Shown: in pieces, positions 6,881-14,173 of the stretch
How positions within the stretch are numbered: the first letter of the stretch is position 1
Layout of the letters: each line of letters starts with the position of its first letter
NCBI GenBank assembly: GCA_017647245.1
Contig: JAGCKY010000063.1
Span: 1 to 19,086 of the forward strand
Direction: 5' to 3'
From: Elusimicrobiaceae bacterium
GTDB lineage: Bacteria > Elusimicrobiota > Elusimicrobia > Elusimicrobiales > Elusimicrobiaceae
DNA: 19,086 nt
Position numbers and translations under genes: made by a program
The notes under the pieces: generated by a model
Told to the model about the DNA's origin: nothing
What the model saw: the letters and a program-made list of their open reading frames with translations, nothing else
Databases searched by the model: none

Positions 6881-6994
6881 ATGAAAGTCAGAGCTAGTGT
6901 AAAGAAAATATGCCAAAAGTGCAAAATTATTAAGCGCAACGGCGTAGTGCGTGTAGTGTGCGAAGTCGCCAAACACAAACAGCGCCAAGGTTAA
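6881..6994 (+). CDS. rpmJ: 50S ribosomal protein L36, zinc-binding form
   Basis: L36 is the smallest large-subunit protein, with a single zinc ribbon contacting 23S rRNA. The 37-codon reading frame begins [20 protein letters not shown] and ends with [12 protein letters not shown] and TAA at 6992-6994. The zinc ligands C11, C14, C27 and H32 are all present, so this is the zinc (C+) form rather than the cysteine-free paralogue. The start directly follows the infA stop with no spacer; GGGAG at about 6870-6874 in the infA tail is the ribosome site. infA-rpmJ-rpsM is the standard bacterial order. Confidence 0.96.
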   Translation: MKVRASVKKICQKCKIIKRNGVVRVVCEVAKHKQRQG

Positions 6995-7015
6995 TTTAAG
7001 GAGTATTGACAGAAT

Positions 7016-7396
7016 ATGGCTAGAGTCGCAGGTATTGATTTACCGAAAAACAAAAGAATTGATGTAGCGTTGGAATACATCTACGGCATCGGCAAGAAAA
7101 ATGCAAAAGAATTGCTCGCCAAAGTAGAAGGCAAAATTGACCCCGCTACCCGTGTGAAAGATTTGACCGAACAACAGGCCGGTCTTTTAAACACCATCTT
7201 GCAGAAAGAATATAAAGTGGAAGGTGAACTTCGCCGTGAAGTAGCGCAAAACATTCACCGCTTTATTGAGATTGGTTCTTATCGTGGTCAGCGCCACCGC
7301 AGAAATCTGCCCGTGCGCGGTCAACGTACCAAAACCAACAGCCGCACCCGCCGCGGACGCCGCAAAACAGTGGGCTCCAAAGCTGCTGCAAAATAA
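7016..7396 (+). CDS. rpsM: 30S ribosomal protein S13
   Basis: S13 lies in the 30S head, contacts L5 and the P-site tRNA, and takes part in subunit rotation. The 126-residue protein starts [20 protein letters not shown] and continues with the helix-two-turn-helix [14 protein letters not shown]. The C-terminus carries [20 protein letters not shown] followed by [12 protein letters not shown], the family signature and a basic tail. The length is normal. AAGGAG (6998-7003) lies 12 bases before the ATG, slightly far. It opens the alpha-operon block rpsM-rpsK-rpsD-rpoA-rplQ. No separate promoter is apparent in the 21-base spacer after rpmJ, so cotranscription with the upstream genes is likely. Confidence 0.97.
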   Translation: MARVAGIDLPKNKRIDVALEYIYGIGKKNAKELLAKVEGKIDPATRVKDLTEQQAGLLNTILQKEYKVEGELRREVAQNIHRFIEIGSYRGQRHRRNLPVRGQRTKTNSRTRRGRRKTVGSKAAAK

Positions 7397-7418
7397 TTTT
7401 AACATTAGGATTTAAACT

Positions 7419-7847
7419 ATGGCAGAAGAAAAAGAAATTAAAACTGATGCTGCTGCAGAAGCTAAACCCGCTGCAAAAGCAAAAAAGAAAAATGCCAAAG
7501 CACCGGTATTCGGTGTGGTGCATATTTACTGCTCTTTTAACAATACCATCGTCACCGTTTCCGATGATAAAGGCAACACGATTGCTTGGTCTACGGCCGG
7601 TTCTCATGGTTTTAAGGGCACCAAAAAGAGCACTCCGTTTGCTGCTCAAATCACCAGCAATAAAGCGGCTGAAAAAGCCGTCGCGCTGGGCATGCGTGAA
7701 GTGGCCGTCAAAGTATGCGGCCCGGGTCAAGGACGCGAAACCGCCGTACGTGCTATTCAACAAGCCGGCTTAACGGTTTCCTCTATCAAAGACGTAACGC
7801 CCATCCCGCATAACGGATGCAGACCCCCTAAAGCACGGAGAGTATAA
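7419..7847 (+). CDS. rpsK: 30S ribosomal protein S11
   Basis: S11 forms part of the 30S platform beside the mRNA exit and Shine-Dalgarno helix. The core starts at about residue 29 with [21 protein letters not shown]. It continues with [14 protein letters not shown] and ends [26 protein letters not shown], the C-terminal family signature. The N-terminal lead of about 28 residues is rich in Ala, Lys and Glu and somewhat longer than in many homologues, giving 142 residues in total. AGGA at about 7403-7406 is the likely ribosome site. It lies in the standard position between rpsM and rpsD. Confidence 0.97.
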   Translation: MAEEKEIKTDAAAEAKPAAKAKKKNAKAPVFGVVHIYCSFNNTIVTVSDDKGNTIAWSTAGSHGFKGTKKSTPFAAQITSNKAAEKAVALGMREVAVKVCGPGQGRETAVRAIQQAGLTVSSIKDVTPIPHNGCRPPKARRV

Positions 7848-7852
7848 GATCT

Positions 7853-8494
7853 ATGTCCAGAAATACAGAAGCTAGCTGCAAAAAATGCAGAAAATTAGAT
7901 TGTAAATTATTCCTCAAAGGCACCAAATGCTATACCAACTGTGTCATTGACAAATTGGCCTCAGCCAAAGTGCGTGGCGGAAAAGCCGCCGGTAAAGCGC
8001 GCCGCACCAAATTGTCCGAATATGGTGTGCGTCTGCAAGAAAAACAGAAAGCCCGCTTTCAATCCGGTATGTCTGAAATTCCGTTCCGCAATATGTTTGA
8101 CAAAGCTGCTAAATTGCAAGGTCAAACCGGTGAAAATTTCTTGCGTTTGTTGGAAACCCGCTTGGATAACATCGTGCGCCGCTTAGGTTTTGCGGTCTCT
8201 TTGAAGACGGCACGCCAATTAGTGCTGCACGGTGCGGTAACTGTAAACGGCAAAGCCGTCAACGTTCCTTCTTTCCAAGTCAAACCGGGCGACAAGGTAG
8301 TTTTGAAAGCTTCCTTGGCGGAAAACGCAATGATTAAGCAAGGACTTTTGGAAGCCGAAAAACGCAACCAACGTCCCAGCTTTTTGGAATTTGATGCGGA
8401 GAAGTTGACGGGCAAATTGCTGCGTTGGCCGGACCGGGCGGAAATGTCCTATCCTGTCAATGAGCAGCTGATTGTAGAATACTACTCTAAATAA
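7853..8494 (+). CDS. rpsD: 30S ribosomal protein S4, zinc-binding form
   Basis: S4 nucleates 30S assembly by binding the 5' domain of 16S rRNA and lines the mRNA entry channel; in E. coli it represses the alpha operon. The 213-residue protein has an N-terminal cysteine cluster (C9, C12, C17, C26, C30) that fits the zinc-binding C+ form. It continues with the basic KLSEYGVRLQEKQKAR region. The S4 RNA-binding domain (about residues 104-165) includes RLDNIVRRLGFAVSLKTARQ and LVLHGAVTVNGKAVNVPSF. GGAGAG near 7838-7843 serves the ATG at 7853. It lies between rpsK and rpoA, as is usual. Confidence 0.97.
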   Translation: MSRNTEASCKKCRKLDCKLFLKGTKCYTNCVIDKLASAKVRGGKAAGKARRTKLSEYGVRLQEKQKARFQSGMSEIPFRNMFDKAAKLQGQTGENFLRLLETRLDNIVRRLGFAVSLKTARQLVLHGAVTVNGKAVNVPSFQVKPGDKVVLKASLAENAMIKQGLLEAEKRNQRPSFLEFDAEKLTGKLLRWPDRAEMSYPVNEQLIVEYYSK

Positions 8495-8508
8495 TCGCGG
8501 AGGCTGAA

Positions 8509-9516
8509 ATGGCTTTTAATGAATTAGTTCTTCCTCAGAAGATTCACTTGGATGAAAAAACCGCTTCGGATTTCTACGGTAAATTCACCGCAGAACCGTA
8601 TGAAAGCGGTTATGGTCATACAGTAGGTAATTCGCTACGGCGCATTTTACTTTCCGGTATGGAAGGCGCAGCCGTCACAGCCGTGCGCATCACGGGTGCT
8701 ATTCACGAATTTAGCACACTACCCAATGTGCGCGAAGATGTTATCAACATTTTGCTCAACCTCAAACAGTTGCGTGTCAAAATGGATAACAAAAACCGCG
8801 AATATGTGACTTTGCAAGCTACTAAATCCGGTCCGGTTACTGCGGCCGATATTGAAGAAGTAGACGGCGTAAGCATCATTAACAAAGACTTACAGCTTGC
8901 TACTTTGGAAGTCGGCGGCAAATTGGAAATGGAAATTGAAATTTCCCGCGGCAAGGGTTATGTCCCGGCGGAAGATTTAGCGAAAATCCAACGCCCTGCC
9001 GGATTTATTCCCGTAGATGCATTATTTTCACCCATTGTCAAAGTACACTATGACGTGGAACCGGCCCGTGTCGGACAGAAAACCGACTATGACCGCTTGA
9101 TTTTGGAAATCACCACCGACGGTACATTAGAGCCGGCCCGTGCGTTACATCGTGCGGCAGTATTGTTGTCGGGTTCTTTGCACATTTTCACCATTGAAGG
9201 CGAAGAACCTGGTACGGTAGCTGTCAGCACCGGTATGGACGAAGAAGCGGAACCGATTTCCATGACGGGCAGCGTCAGCGGAGCCACCCCGATTAATTCC
9301 AAATTGGACGAAACCCTCAATCAGCCCATTGACCTGATTGAACTTTCTTCTCGTTCTATTAATTGCTTGAAATCCGAGAACATCGGCACGGTGCGCGATT
9401 TGGTAAAACTCACCGAAGGCGACTTGCAGATGATCAAAAATCTCGGTGCCAAGTCTTTGGAAGAAATCAAAGAAAAACTCAACGAAATGAATTTGACGTT
9501 GGGTATGAAATTTTAA
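8509..9516 (+). CDS. rpoA: DNA-directed RNA polymerase subunit alpha
   Basis: The alpha dimer is the scaffold for RNA polymerase assembly, and its C-terminal domain binds UP elements and activators. The 335-residue protein shows the N-terminal domain (about 1-230), with GYGHTVGNSLRRILLSGMEG (residues 34-53) at the dimer/assembly surface. A Thr/Ser/Glu-rich linker follows (about 231-268), then the C-terminal domain (about 270-330). Residues equivalent to E. coli R265, N268 and K298 are R282, N285 and K315, so DNA binding by the C-terminal domain should be retained. GGAGG at 8499-8503 is close to the ATG. The linker is somewhat longer than in E. coli. Confidence 0.98.
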   Translation: MAFNELVLPQKIHLDEKTASDFYGKFTAEPYESGYGHTVGNSLRRILLSGMEGAAVTAVRITGAIHEFSTLPNVREDVINILLNLKQLRVKMDNKNREYVTLQATKSGPVTAADIEEVDGVSIINKDLQLATLEVGGKLEMEIEISRGKGYVPAEDLAKIQRPAGFIPVDALFSPIVKVHYDVEPARVGQKTDYDRLILEITTDGTLEPARALHRAAVLLSGSLHIFTIEGEEPGTVAVSTGMDEEAEPISMTGSVSGATPINSKLDETLNQPIDLIELSSRSINCLKSENIGTVRDLVKLTEGDLQMIKNLGAKSLEEIKEKLNEMNLTLGMKF

Positions 9517-9543
9517 GGGTAGTACCCGTAAAGGATTGTAAAG

Positions 9544-9888
9544 ATGATTAAAAATACAGGATACCGTAAACTCGGCAAAACTTCTTCCCACAAGAATGCC
9601 ATGCTTAAAAATATGGCTACCAGCATTATCTTGCACGAAGAAGTAAAAACCACCCTACCCAAAGCAAAAGAAGTACGCCGCGTAGTGGAAGGTTTAATTA
9701 CCTTGGCCAAAGCTAATAATCATTTGGCTGTCAAGGAAACTGTAAAAGATAAAAACGCTTACAAAAAATTATTTGAAGTGTTGGCATCTCGTTACCAAAA
9801 CCGCGCGGGCGGATTTACCCGCATTTATCGTGCTGGCGTACGTCAGGGCGATAACGCGCAGATGGCTATTATTAAATTGGTGGACTAA
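9544..9888 (+). CDS. rplQ: 50S ribosomal protein L17
   Basis: L17 is a large-subunit protein near the peptide exit tunnel. The 114-residue product matches the family's RKLGRTSSHRxAMLRNMATSL with YRKLGKTSSHKNAMLKNMAT (residues 7-26). It has KAKEVRRVVEGLITLAK in the middle and a C-terminal RAGGFTRIYRAGVRQGDNAQMAIIKLVD. The length is normal for the short bacterial form. AAAGGA at 9530-9535 lies 8 bases before the ATG. It normally ends the alpha operon. Here its stop codon is followed without a gap by the mreB start, so the transcript continues into the cell-shape gene. Confidence 0.97.
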   Translation: MIKNTGYRKLGKTSSHKNAMLKNMATSIILHEEVKTTLPKAKEVRRVVEGLITLAKANNHLAVKETVKDKNAYKKLFEVLASRYQNRAGGFTRIYRAGVRQGDNAQMAIIKLVD

Positions 9889-10932
9889 ATGGTAATTGAC
9901 TATTTGGGAGGCTTGTTTTCTTCTGACCTGGGTATGGACCTGGGCACGGCCAACTGTCTGATTTACGTCAAAGACAAAGGCATTGTGCTTAGCGAGCCGT
10001 CTGTTGTAGCCGTGGACAGAGAAACCGGCGAGGTAAAAGCAGTGGGCAAAAAGGCCAAACAAATGTTGGGCCGCACGCCTGCTAATATCGTAGCTGTGCG
10101 TCCGATGAAAAACGGCGTAATTGCCGATTTTGAAGTGACGCAAGAGATGATACGCTATTTTATCCGCGCCGTACACAGCCGCCGCAGTTTATTGCGACCC
10201 CGAATTGTCATTGGCATTCCCTCTGATATTACCGGTGTAGAACGCAGGGCCGTGGATGACGCGGCCCGGCAAGCCGGTGCCAGAGAGGTGTATTTGATTG
10301 AAGAACCTATGGCTTCGGCCATGGGTGCGGATTTGCCTATTGCAGAACCGCACGCCAGCATGATTGTAGATATCGGCGGAGGTACGACCGAAGTGGCGGT
10401 TATTTCACTGGGTGGCATGGTAGTAGCCAAATCCATTGACGTAGCCGGCGACGAATTAACCGAGTGCATCGTGCAGTATTTCCGCAAAAAATACAATTTG
10501 ATTATTGGGGAGACGACCGCCGAAGAAGTAAAAATCAATTTAGGTTCGGTCTATCCGCTCAAAGAAGAAAAAACCATGGAAGTAAAAGGACGCGATCAGA
10601 CGCAGGGTTTGCCGCGTACGCTTACCGTTACATCCGAAGAAATCCGCCAATCCTTAATGGAACCGGTGCGGCTTATCATTGATGTAATCAAGAGCACGCT
10701 GGAAGAAACCCCGCCGGAGCTTGCCGCGGACTTGGTGGACAGAGGACTTGTTGTGGCCGGTGGCGGCAGTTTGTTGCGTGGGATTACCGATTTAATCCGC
10801 AAGGAAACCGATATCCCTGTGCATCGCGCGGCCGACCCGTTAAGTTGTGTGGCATTAGGTACCGGAAAATACCTAGAACAACTTAATGAGAAAGGTTCTC
10901 GTTTCTTTGGCAACAAAAATAAATCTTATTAG
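9889..10932 (+). CDS. mreB: Rod-shape determining protein MreB (actin homologue)
   Basis: MreB forms membrane-associated filaments that direct lateral-wall peptidoglycan synthesis. The 347-residue protein has the actin-fold nucleotide site: phosphate-1 loop [14 protein letters not shown] (residues 13-26), phosphate-2 loop [17 protein letters not shown] (160-176), and the adenosine motif [12 protein letters not shown] (288-299). Between them is the conserved [15 protein letters not shown] and a hinge [11 protein letters not shown]. The N-terminal [10 protein letters not shown] is hydrophobic/amphipathic, fitting membrane attachment. It starts at the base after the rplQ stop, with only GGTGGA as a possible ribosome site. 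A strong terminator follows, separating it from mreC. Confidence 0.98.
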   Translation: MVIDYLGGLFSSDLGMDLGTANCLIYVKDKGIVLSEPSVVAVDRETGEVKAVGKKAKQMLGRTPANIVAVRPMKNGVIADFEVTQEMIRYFIRAVHSRRSLLRPRIVIGIPSDITGVERRAVDDAARQAGAREVYLIEEPMASAMGADLPIAEPHASMIVDIGGGTTEVAVISLGGMVVAKSIDVAGDELTECIVQYFRKKYNLIIGETTAEEVKINLGSVYPLKEEKTMEVKGRDQTQGLPRTLTVTSEEIRQSLMEPVRLIIDVIKSTLEETPPELAADLVDRGLVVAGGGSLLRGITDLIRKETDIPVHRAADPLSCVALGTGKYLEQLNEKGSRFFGNKNKSY

Positions 10933-10948
10933 TATTATACCAGCAATC

Positions 10949-10989
10949 AAGCGGGCAGGTTCTTTTTAGGGAACTTTGTCCGCTTTTTT
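10949..10989 (+). terminator. Intrinsic terminator after mreB
   Basis: AAGCGGGCA (10949-10957) pairs with TGTCCGCTT (10977-10985), with one G-U. An inner GTTC (10959-10962) pairs with GAAC (10971-10974) around an 8-base loop. The stem ends in a run of six T (10984-10989). This is the only clear GC-rich hairpin with a U-tract in the window. It probably ends, or partly ends, the long ribosomal-alpha-mreB transcript. Confidence 0.85.
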
Positions 10990-11004
10990 GTTTAAAAATA
11001 AATT
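10976..11004 (+). promoter_or_regulatory. Weak candidate sigma-70-type promoter for mreC
   Basis: TTGTCC (10976-10981) and TAAATT (10999-11004) each match four of six bases of the -35 and -10 consensus, with exactly 17 bases between them. They overlap the terminator's 3' arm and end 20 bases before the mreC ATG. A promoter is expected somewhere here because a terminator precedes mreC. The match itself is too weak to be sure, and an AT-rich spacer will give such hits by chance. Confidence 0.25.
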
Positions 11005-11024
11005 GCGCGTGTGAACGTTAAAAA

Positions 11025-11882
11025 ATGAAACAGGTTTCGCAAACAAAAAAACAAATGTCGTCCGGCAGCCGCCGCAGAAAAATTCTGCCGGGGGTGTTTG
11101 TGTTTGTGTCGCTACTGCTGATGGTGCTACCGTTGGAAGGTCCTGTTTCGTCGGTAAAAGCAGTGCTTTCATATGTTTTTATTCCTCAAATTCGTGCGGC
11201 ACATGAAACGGTGGAATATGCCAAAGGTGTCAGCGATACCGTGCAAGAATTATTAGATACCCACCGCGAAAATGAGCGGCTCAAAGAGCAACTGCGCCAA
11301 ATGCAATTGCAAAACGAACAAGCGCGTGAAATTTTTAAAGAAAACGCACGGCTTAATACCGCACTTACTTTGCAAGCACCTGCGTCCTGGAACGGCGTAT
11401 GGGCTAAAACCGCTTACCGCGAGCCGAGCCAATGGAATAGCGTAGTAGTGGATAAAGGGACTGCCAGCGGCGTGCAGGAGCGTTCGGCGGTAATTGCACA
11501 ACAAGGCGGACAACCTGTTTTGGCCGGAGTGGTGGTAGAAGTAACGGAAAATACGGCCAAAGTGTTATTACTGCGCGATGAAGATTTTTCTGCCGTAGTG
11601 TATGCTGACCCGTCGGGAGAAGAAGGATTGTTAACTGGTTCCGGTGCGGCCTTACCCAAGATGAAATACTTACCGCTTTTGTCTACCGTAAAAGAAGGAG
11701 AAACAGTTTATACATCTTCTGCGAGCAGTATTTTTCCGGCGGGAATTTTGGTGGGGAAGATTGCGGAAATAGAACGCACAGATGGTATCAATTCCTCGCT
11801 TACCGCACGGGTGGAGCCCGCAGTAACCGCGGCGGCAATACAGGAACTATTTATTTTAACACACCGGGAGGAAACCAAATAA
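11025..11882 (+). CDS. mreC: Cell shape-determining protein MreC
   Basis: MreC is a bitopic periplasmic scaffold that binds and activates PBP2/RodA in the elongasome. The 285-residue product has a short basic cytoplasmic end (SGSRRRK), one membrane helix (about residues 20-39), a coiled coil (about 62-112, rich in ENERLKEQLRQMQLQNEQAR-type heptads), and a beta-rich domain. The latter includes VVVDKGTASGV (about 140-150) and SSIFPAGILVGKI (234-246), the family's IFPxGIPVGxV motif. The ATG at 11025 has no good ribosome site; an internal ATG at 11055 would still leave the membrane helix intact, so the exact start is uncertain. Its stop overlaps the mreD start by one base. Confidence 0.95.
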   Translation: MKQVSQTKKQMSSGSRRRKILPGVFVFVSLLLMVLPLEGPVSSVKAVLSYVFIPQIRAAHETVEYAKGVSDTVQELLDTHRENERLKEQLRQMQLQNEQAREIFKENARLNTALTLQAPASWNGVWAKTAYREPSQWNSVVVDKGTASGVQERSAVIAQQGGQPVLAGVVVEVTENTAKVLLLRDEDFSAVVYADPSGEEGLLTGSGAALPKMKYLPLLSTVKEGETVYTSSASSIFPAGILVGKIAEIERTDGINSSLTARVEPAVTAAAIQELFILTHREETK

Positions 11883-12367
11883 TGCACAGCGCACTGAAAT
11901 TATTTTTATTCTTTTTGGTAGCCACCGTGTTGCATTGGGCTTTAATGGCTGTATCGGGCGGCTGGGGAATGAGTTTAAATTTTATGCTCGTGTTTGCCAT
12001 AGCGGTATGTGCTTTTGTAAAACCGGAATATGGATATCCCACGGCGTTTTTGTGCGGCTTGTTTTTGGATTTTTTCGGTGTAAAATTATTTGGGCATCAC
12101 GCGTTGATTTTCACTTTGTGTGCCACGCTGGTGTATGCGTTAGAAAGCCGCTTGGATTTTGATTCCGTCGTTCCGCAAATGGTATGTGTTTGCATATTGG
12201 AAACTTTCGCGGCGTTGGCTAATTTACTATTGTTGAAGCTATTTGCGGGATTTTCCGCGTGGAGCGGCTTGTTTCCGTTTGTGGGCGGAATTGTGGTCAG
12301 CACACTGGTGGCGCCCGGGGTATTTTGGGCGGTACGTCATGCGTTTGCATATAAACGGACCTATTAA
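11882..12367 (+). CDS. mreD: Rod shape-determining membrane protein MreD
   Basis: MreD is an integral membrane protein of the elongasome that works with MreC and PBP2. The 161-residue product is very hydrophobic, with about five membrane segments. The family's central motif is visible as PTAFLCGLFLDFFGVKLFGHHAL (about residues 53-75), comparable with the usual GFxxGLLxDxxxxxxxGxxAL pattern. The sequence is otherwise poorly conserved, as is normal for MreD, so identification rests on topology, this motif and position between mreC and mrdA. It overlaps mreC and mrdA by one base each (TAATG), which points to tight translational coupling. Confidence 0.92.
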   Translation: MHSALKLFLFFLVATVLHWALMAVSGGWGMSLNFMLVFAIAVCAFVKPEYGYPTAFLCGLFLDFFGVKLFGHHALIFTLCATLVYALESRLDFDSVVPQMVCVCILETFAALANLLLLKLFAGFSAWSGLFPFVGGIVVSTLVAPGVFWAVRHAFAYKRTY

Positions 12368-14172
12368 TGGCTAGTACAAAAATTTTATTTAATAACCGTC
12401 TGAAATCACTGCTTGTGCTGGCCGGTCTGGCCGGTGCGGTGGTGGCTTTGCGTTTGGCAGATATTCAATTACTGCGACACAATCATTATCTGCAATTAGC
12501 TGAACAAAACCGCACACAAATTTTGTACCAAACCGCGCCGCGCGGCCGCATCTTTACGGCAGATGAAAAAGCGGTGGCGGCAAATGCGCCTGCGTTTAAC
12601 TTATATTACTTGGGTGCGGGGCCGAAAGAAAAAGATTATTTAACGCGTCTATCCAATGATTTAGCGCCGCGTTTAAACAGCACGCCTGAAGAAGTATCCA
12701 AAAAATTAGATCAAGCTTTAAAAAGCGGTAAAGCGGTTGCGTTGGCCGAAAATTTATCCCCCAAAAGTACCATGGGGCTAAAAGAATTGCAATTGTATTA
12801 TCCCGGTATTTATTTATTGGAAGAAAACAAACGCAGTTATCCGTACGGACCGTTTGCCAGCCATTTAATCGGGTATTTGGGCAGTATGGAAGGACGGGAT
12901 TGGAAAAACCGCGATCTGACTTTGGATTACCGCTTAAATGCCAAAGTAGGTAAAAACGGACTGGAGAAAAAATTTGAGAAAGAACTCAAAGGACGCGACG
13001 GCGGAGTATATTTGGAAGTAGATTACCGCGGGCGGGTCAAACGCGTCATTGAAGACCGCAAATGGCGTGGTGGAGCAGATATTTATTTAACGTTAAATTA
13101 CGATGTACAACGTGCCGCAGAAGAAGGGCTTAAAAATTCTCTTACGGGCCGCGGCGCGGCGGTGGCATTGGACCCGCGTACGGGAGCCGTGCTTGCGTTA
13201 GCTACCGCACCGTCTTTTGACCCGGAGATGTTTATTCCTTATTCAGACGAGCCGGAAGTAAAGTCCAAAAAAATCAGCGAATATAATGTGGCGGTGCAAG
13301 GTATTTATCCGCCGGCGTCTACTTTTAAAATTATTACTGCCATTGCGGCGATAGAGAAAGGCGGTTTTGATCCGAAAAAAATAATTTATTGTCCGGGGCA
13401 TTATGATGCGGGATCGCGCGTGTTTAAGTGTTGGAGTACGCACGGACCGGTAGATTTTTTCGGTGCGATGGCGGCTTCGTGTGATGTCTATTTTTATACA
13501 GTGGCGGCGCAAATCGGTCCGGCGGCCATTGAGAAAATACAACGTATGTTTCAAATTGGACAACCGACCGGCATTGATTTGCCCGGCGAAAAGGCGGGTA
13601 ATTTATACGGCCCGACTCGGCGGGCGCGAAACCGCTCTTTTTGGTTTGTGGGCGATACACTTAACTTGTCTATCGGACAGGGTGAGCTGTTGGTTACCCC
13701 TATTAAAATGGCTCAATATGCCGCTACGCTGGCCAGCCGCGGCAAAGTATGGAAGCCGTATTATTTGGACCGCGTGGTTAATCCGCATACGGGCAAAGTA
13801 CTTACGCAAGGAAAAAGCGAACAAATCGGTAGTGTAGATATTGCGCCGGGCACATGGGATTTAGTGTACAAAGCATTAAAGCATACGGTAGATACCGGTA
13901 CGGCGCGGCGTGTAAAAATTAAAGGATTGGACGTGTACGGTAAGACAGGTACGGCGCAAAATCCGCACGGGGATGACCACGGTTGGTTTTTGGCTTTTGC
14001 CGGGCGGGAAGGCGGTAAACCGGAAATTGCCGTAGCGGTATTTGTAGAATTTGGTAAAAGCGGTTCGGGCGTGGCAGGCCCGGTGGCGCGGCAAATGTTA
14101 GAAGCTTATTTTAAGACGGAACAATCACAGCATTCTGCTGCGCAAGAAAAAACAGAAGTGTTGGGAGATTAA
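12367..14172 (+). CDS. mrdA: Penicillin-binding protein 2 (elongation-specific transpeptidase)
   Basis: This class B PBP cross-links peptidoglycan during elongation and pairs with the glycosyltransferase RodA. The 601-residue product has a single N-terminal membrane helix (about residues 13-31), a dimerisation/pedestal domain beginning near APRGRIFTADEKAVAANAP (57-75), and a C-terminal transpeptidase domain. The catalytic motifs are all present: S318-T-F-K321, S371-C-D and K526-T-G-T. SIGQGELLVTPIKMAQYAA (435-453) is typical of PBP2. The length is slightly below E. coli's 633. It overlaps mreD by one base and is followed by rodA after one base. The SCD triad variant of SxN is common among PBP2 proteins, so no activity loss is implied. 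Confidence 0.97.
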   Translation: MASTKILFNNRLKSLLVLAGLAGAVVALRLADIQLLRHNHYLQLAEQNRTQILYQTAPRGRIFTADEKAVAANAPAFNLYYLGAGPKEKDYLTRLSNDLAPRLNSTPEEVSKKLDQALKSGKAVALAENLSPKSTMGLKELQLYYPGIYLLEENKRSYPYGPFASHLIGYLGSMEGRDWKNRDLTLDYRLNAKVGKNGLEKKFEKELKGRDGGVYLEVDYRGRVKRVIEDRKWRGGADIYLTLNYDVQRAAEEGLKNSLTGRGAAVALDPRTGAVLALATAPSFDPEMFIPYSDEPEVKSKKISEYNVAVQGIYPPASTFKIITAIAAIEKGGFDPKKIIYCPGHYDAGSRVFKCWSTHGPVDFFGAMAASCDVYFYTVAAQIGPAAIEKIQRMFQIGQPTGIDLPGEKAGNLYGPTRRARNRSFWFVGDTLNLSIGQGELLVTPIKMAQYAATLASRGKVWKPYYLDRVVNPHTGKVLTQGKSEQIGSVDIAPGTWDLVYKALKHTVDTGTARRVKIKGLDVYGKTGTAQNPHGDDHGWFLAFAGREGGKPEIAVAVFVEFGKSGSGVAGPVARQMLEAYFKTEQSQHSAAQEKTEVLGD

Positions 14173-14173
14173 T

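Noticed and set aside
7447..7773. Alternative + frame of 108 codons inside rpsK
   Set aside because: Out-of-frame shadow of S11, whose own frame carries the full family signature.
9517..9527. GGGTA-G-TACCC palindrome in the rpoA-rplQ spacer
   Set aside because: The one-base centre cannot form a stable hairpin loop; as a DNA palindrome it is short and has no other support.
12415..12459. Hydrophobic N-terminus of PBP2 considered as a cleavable signal peptide
   Set aside because: No credible signal peptidase site follows; it is the usual uncleaved membrane anchor of class B PBPs.
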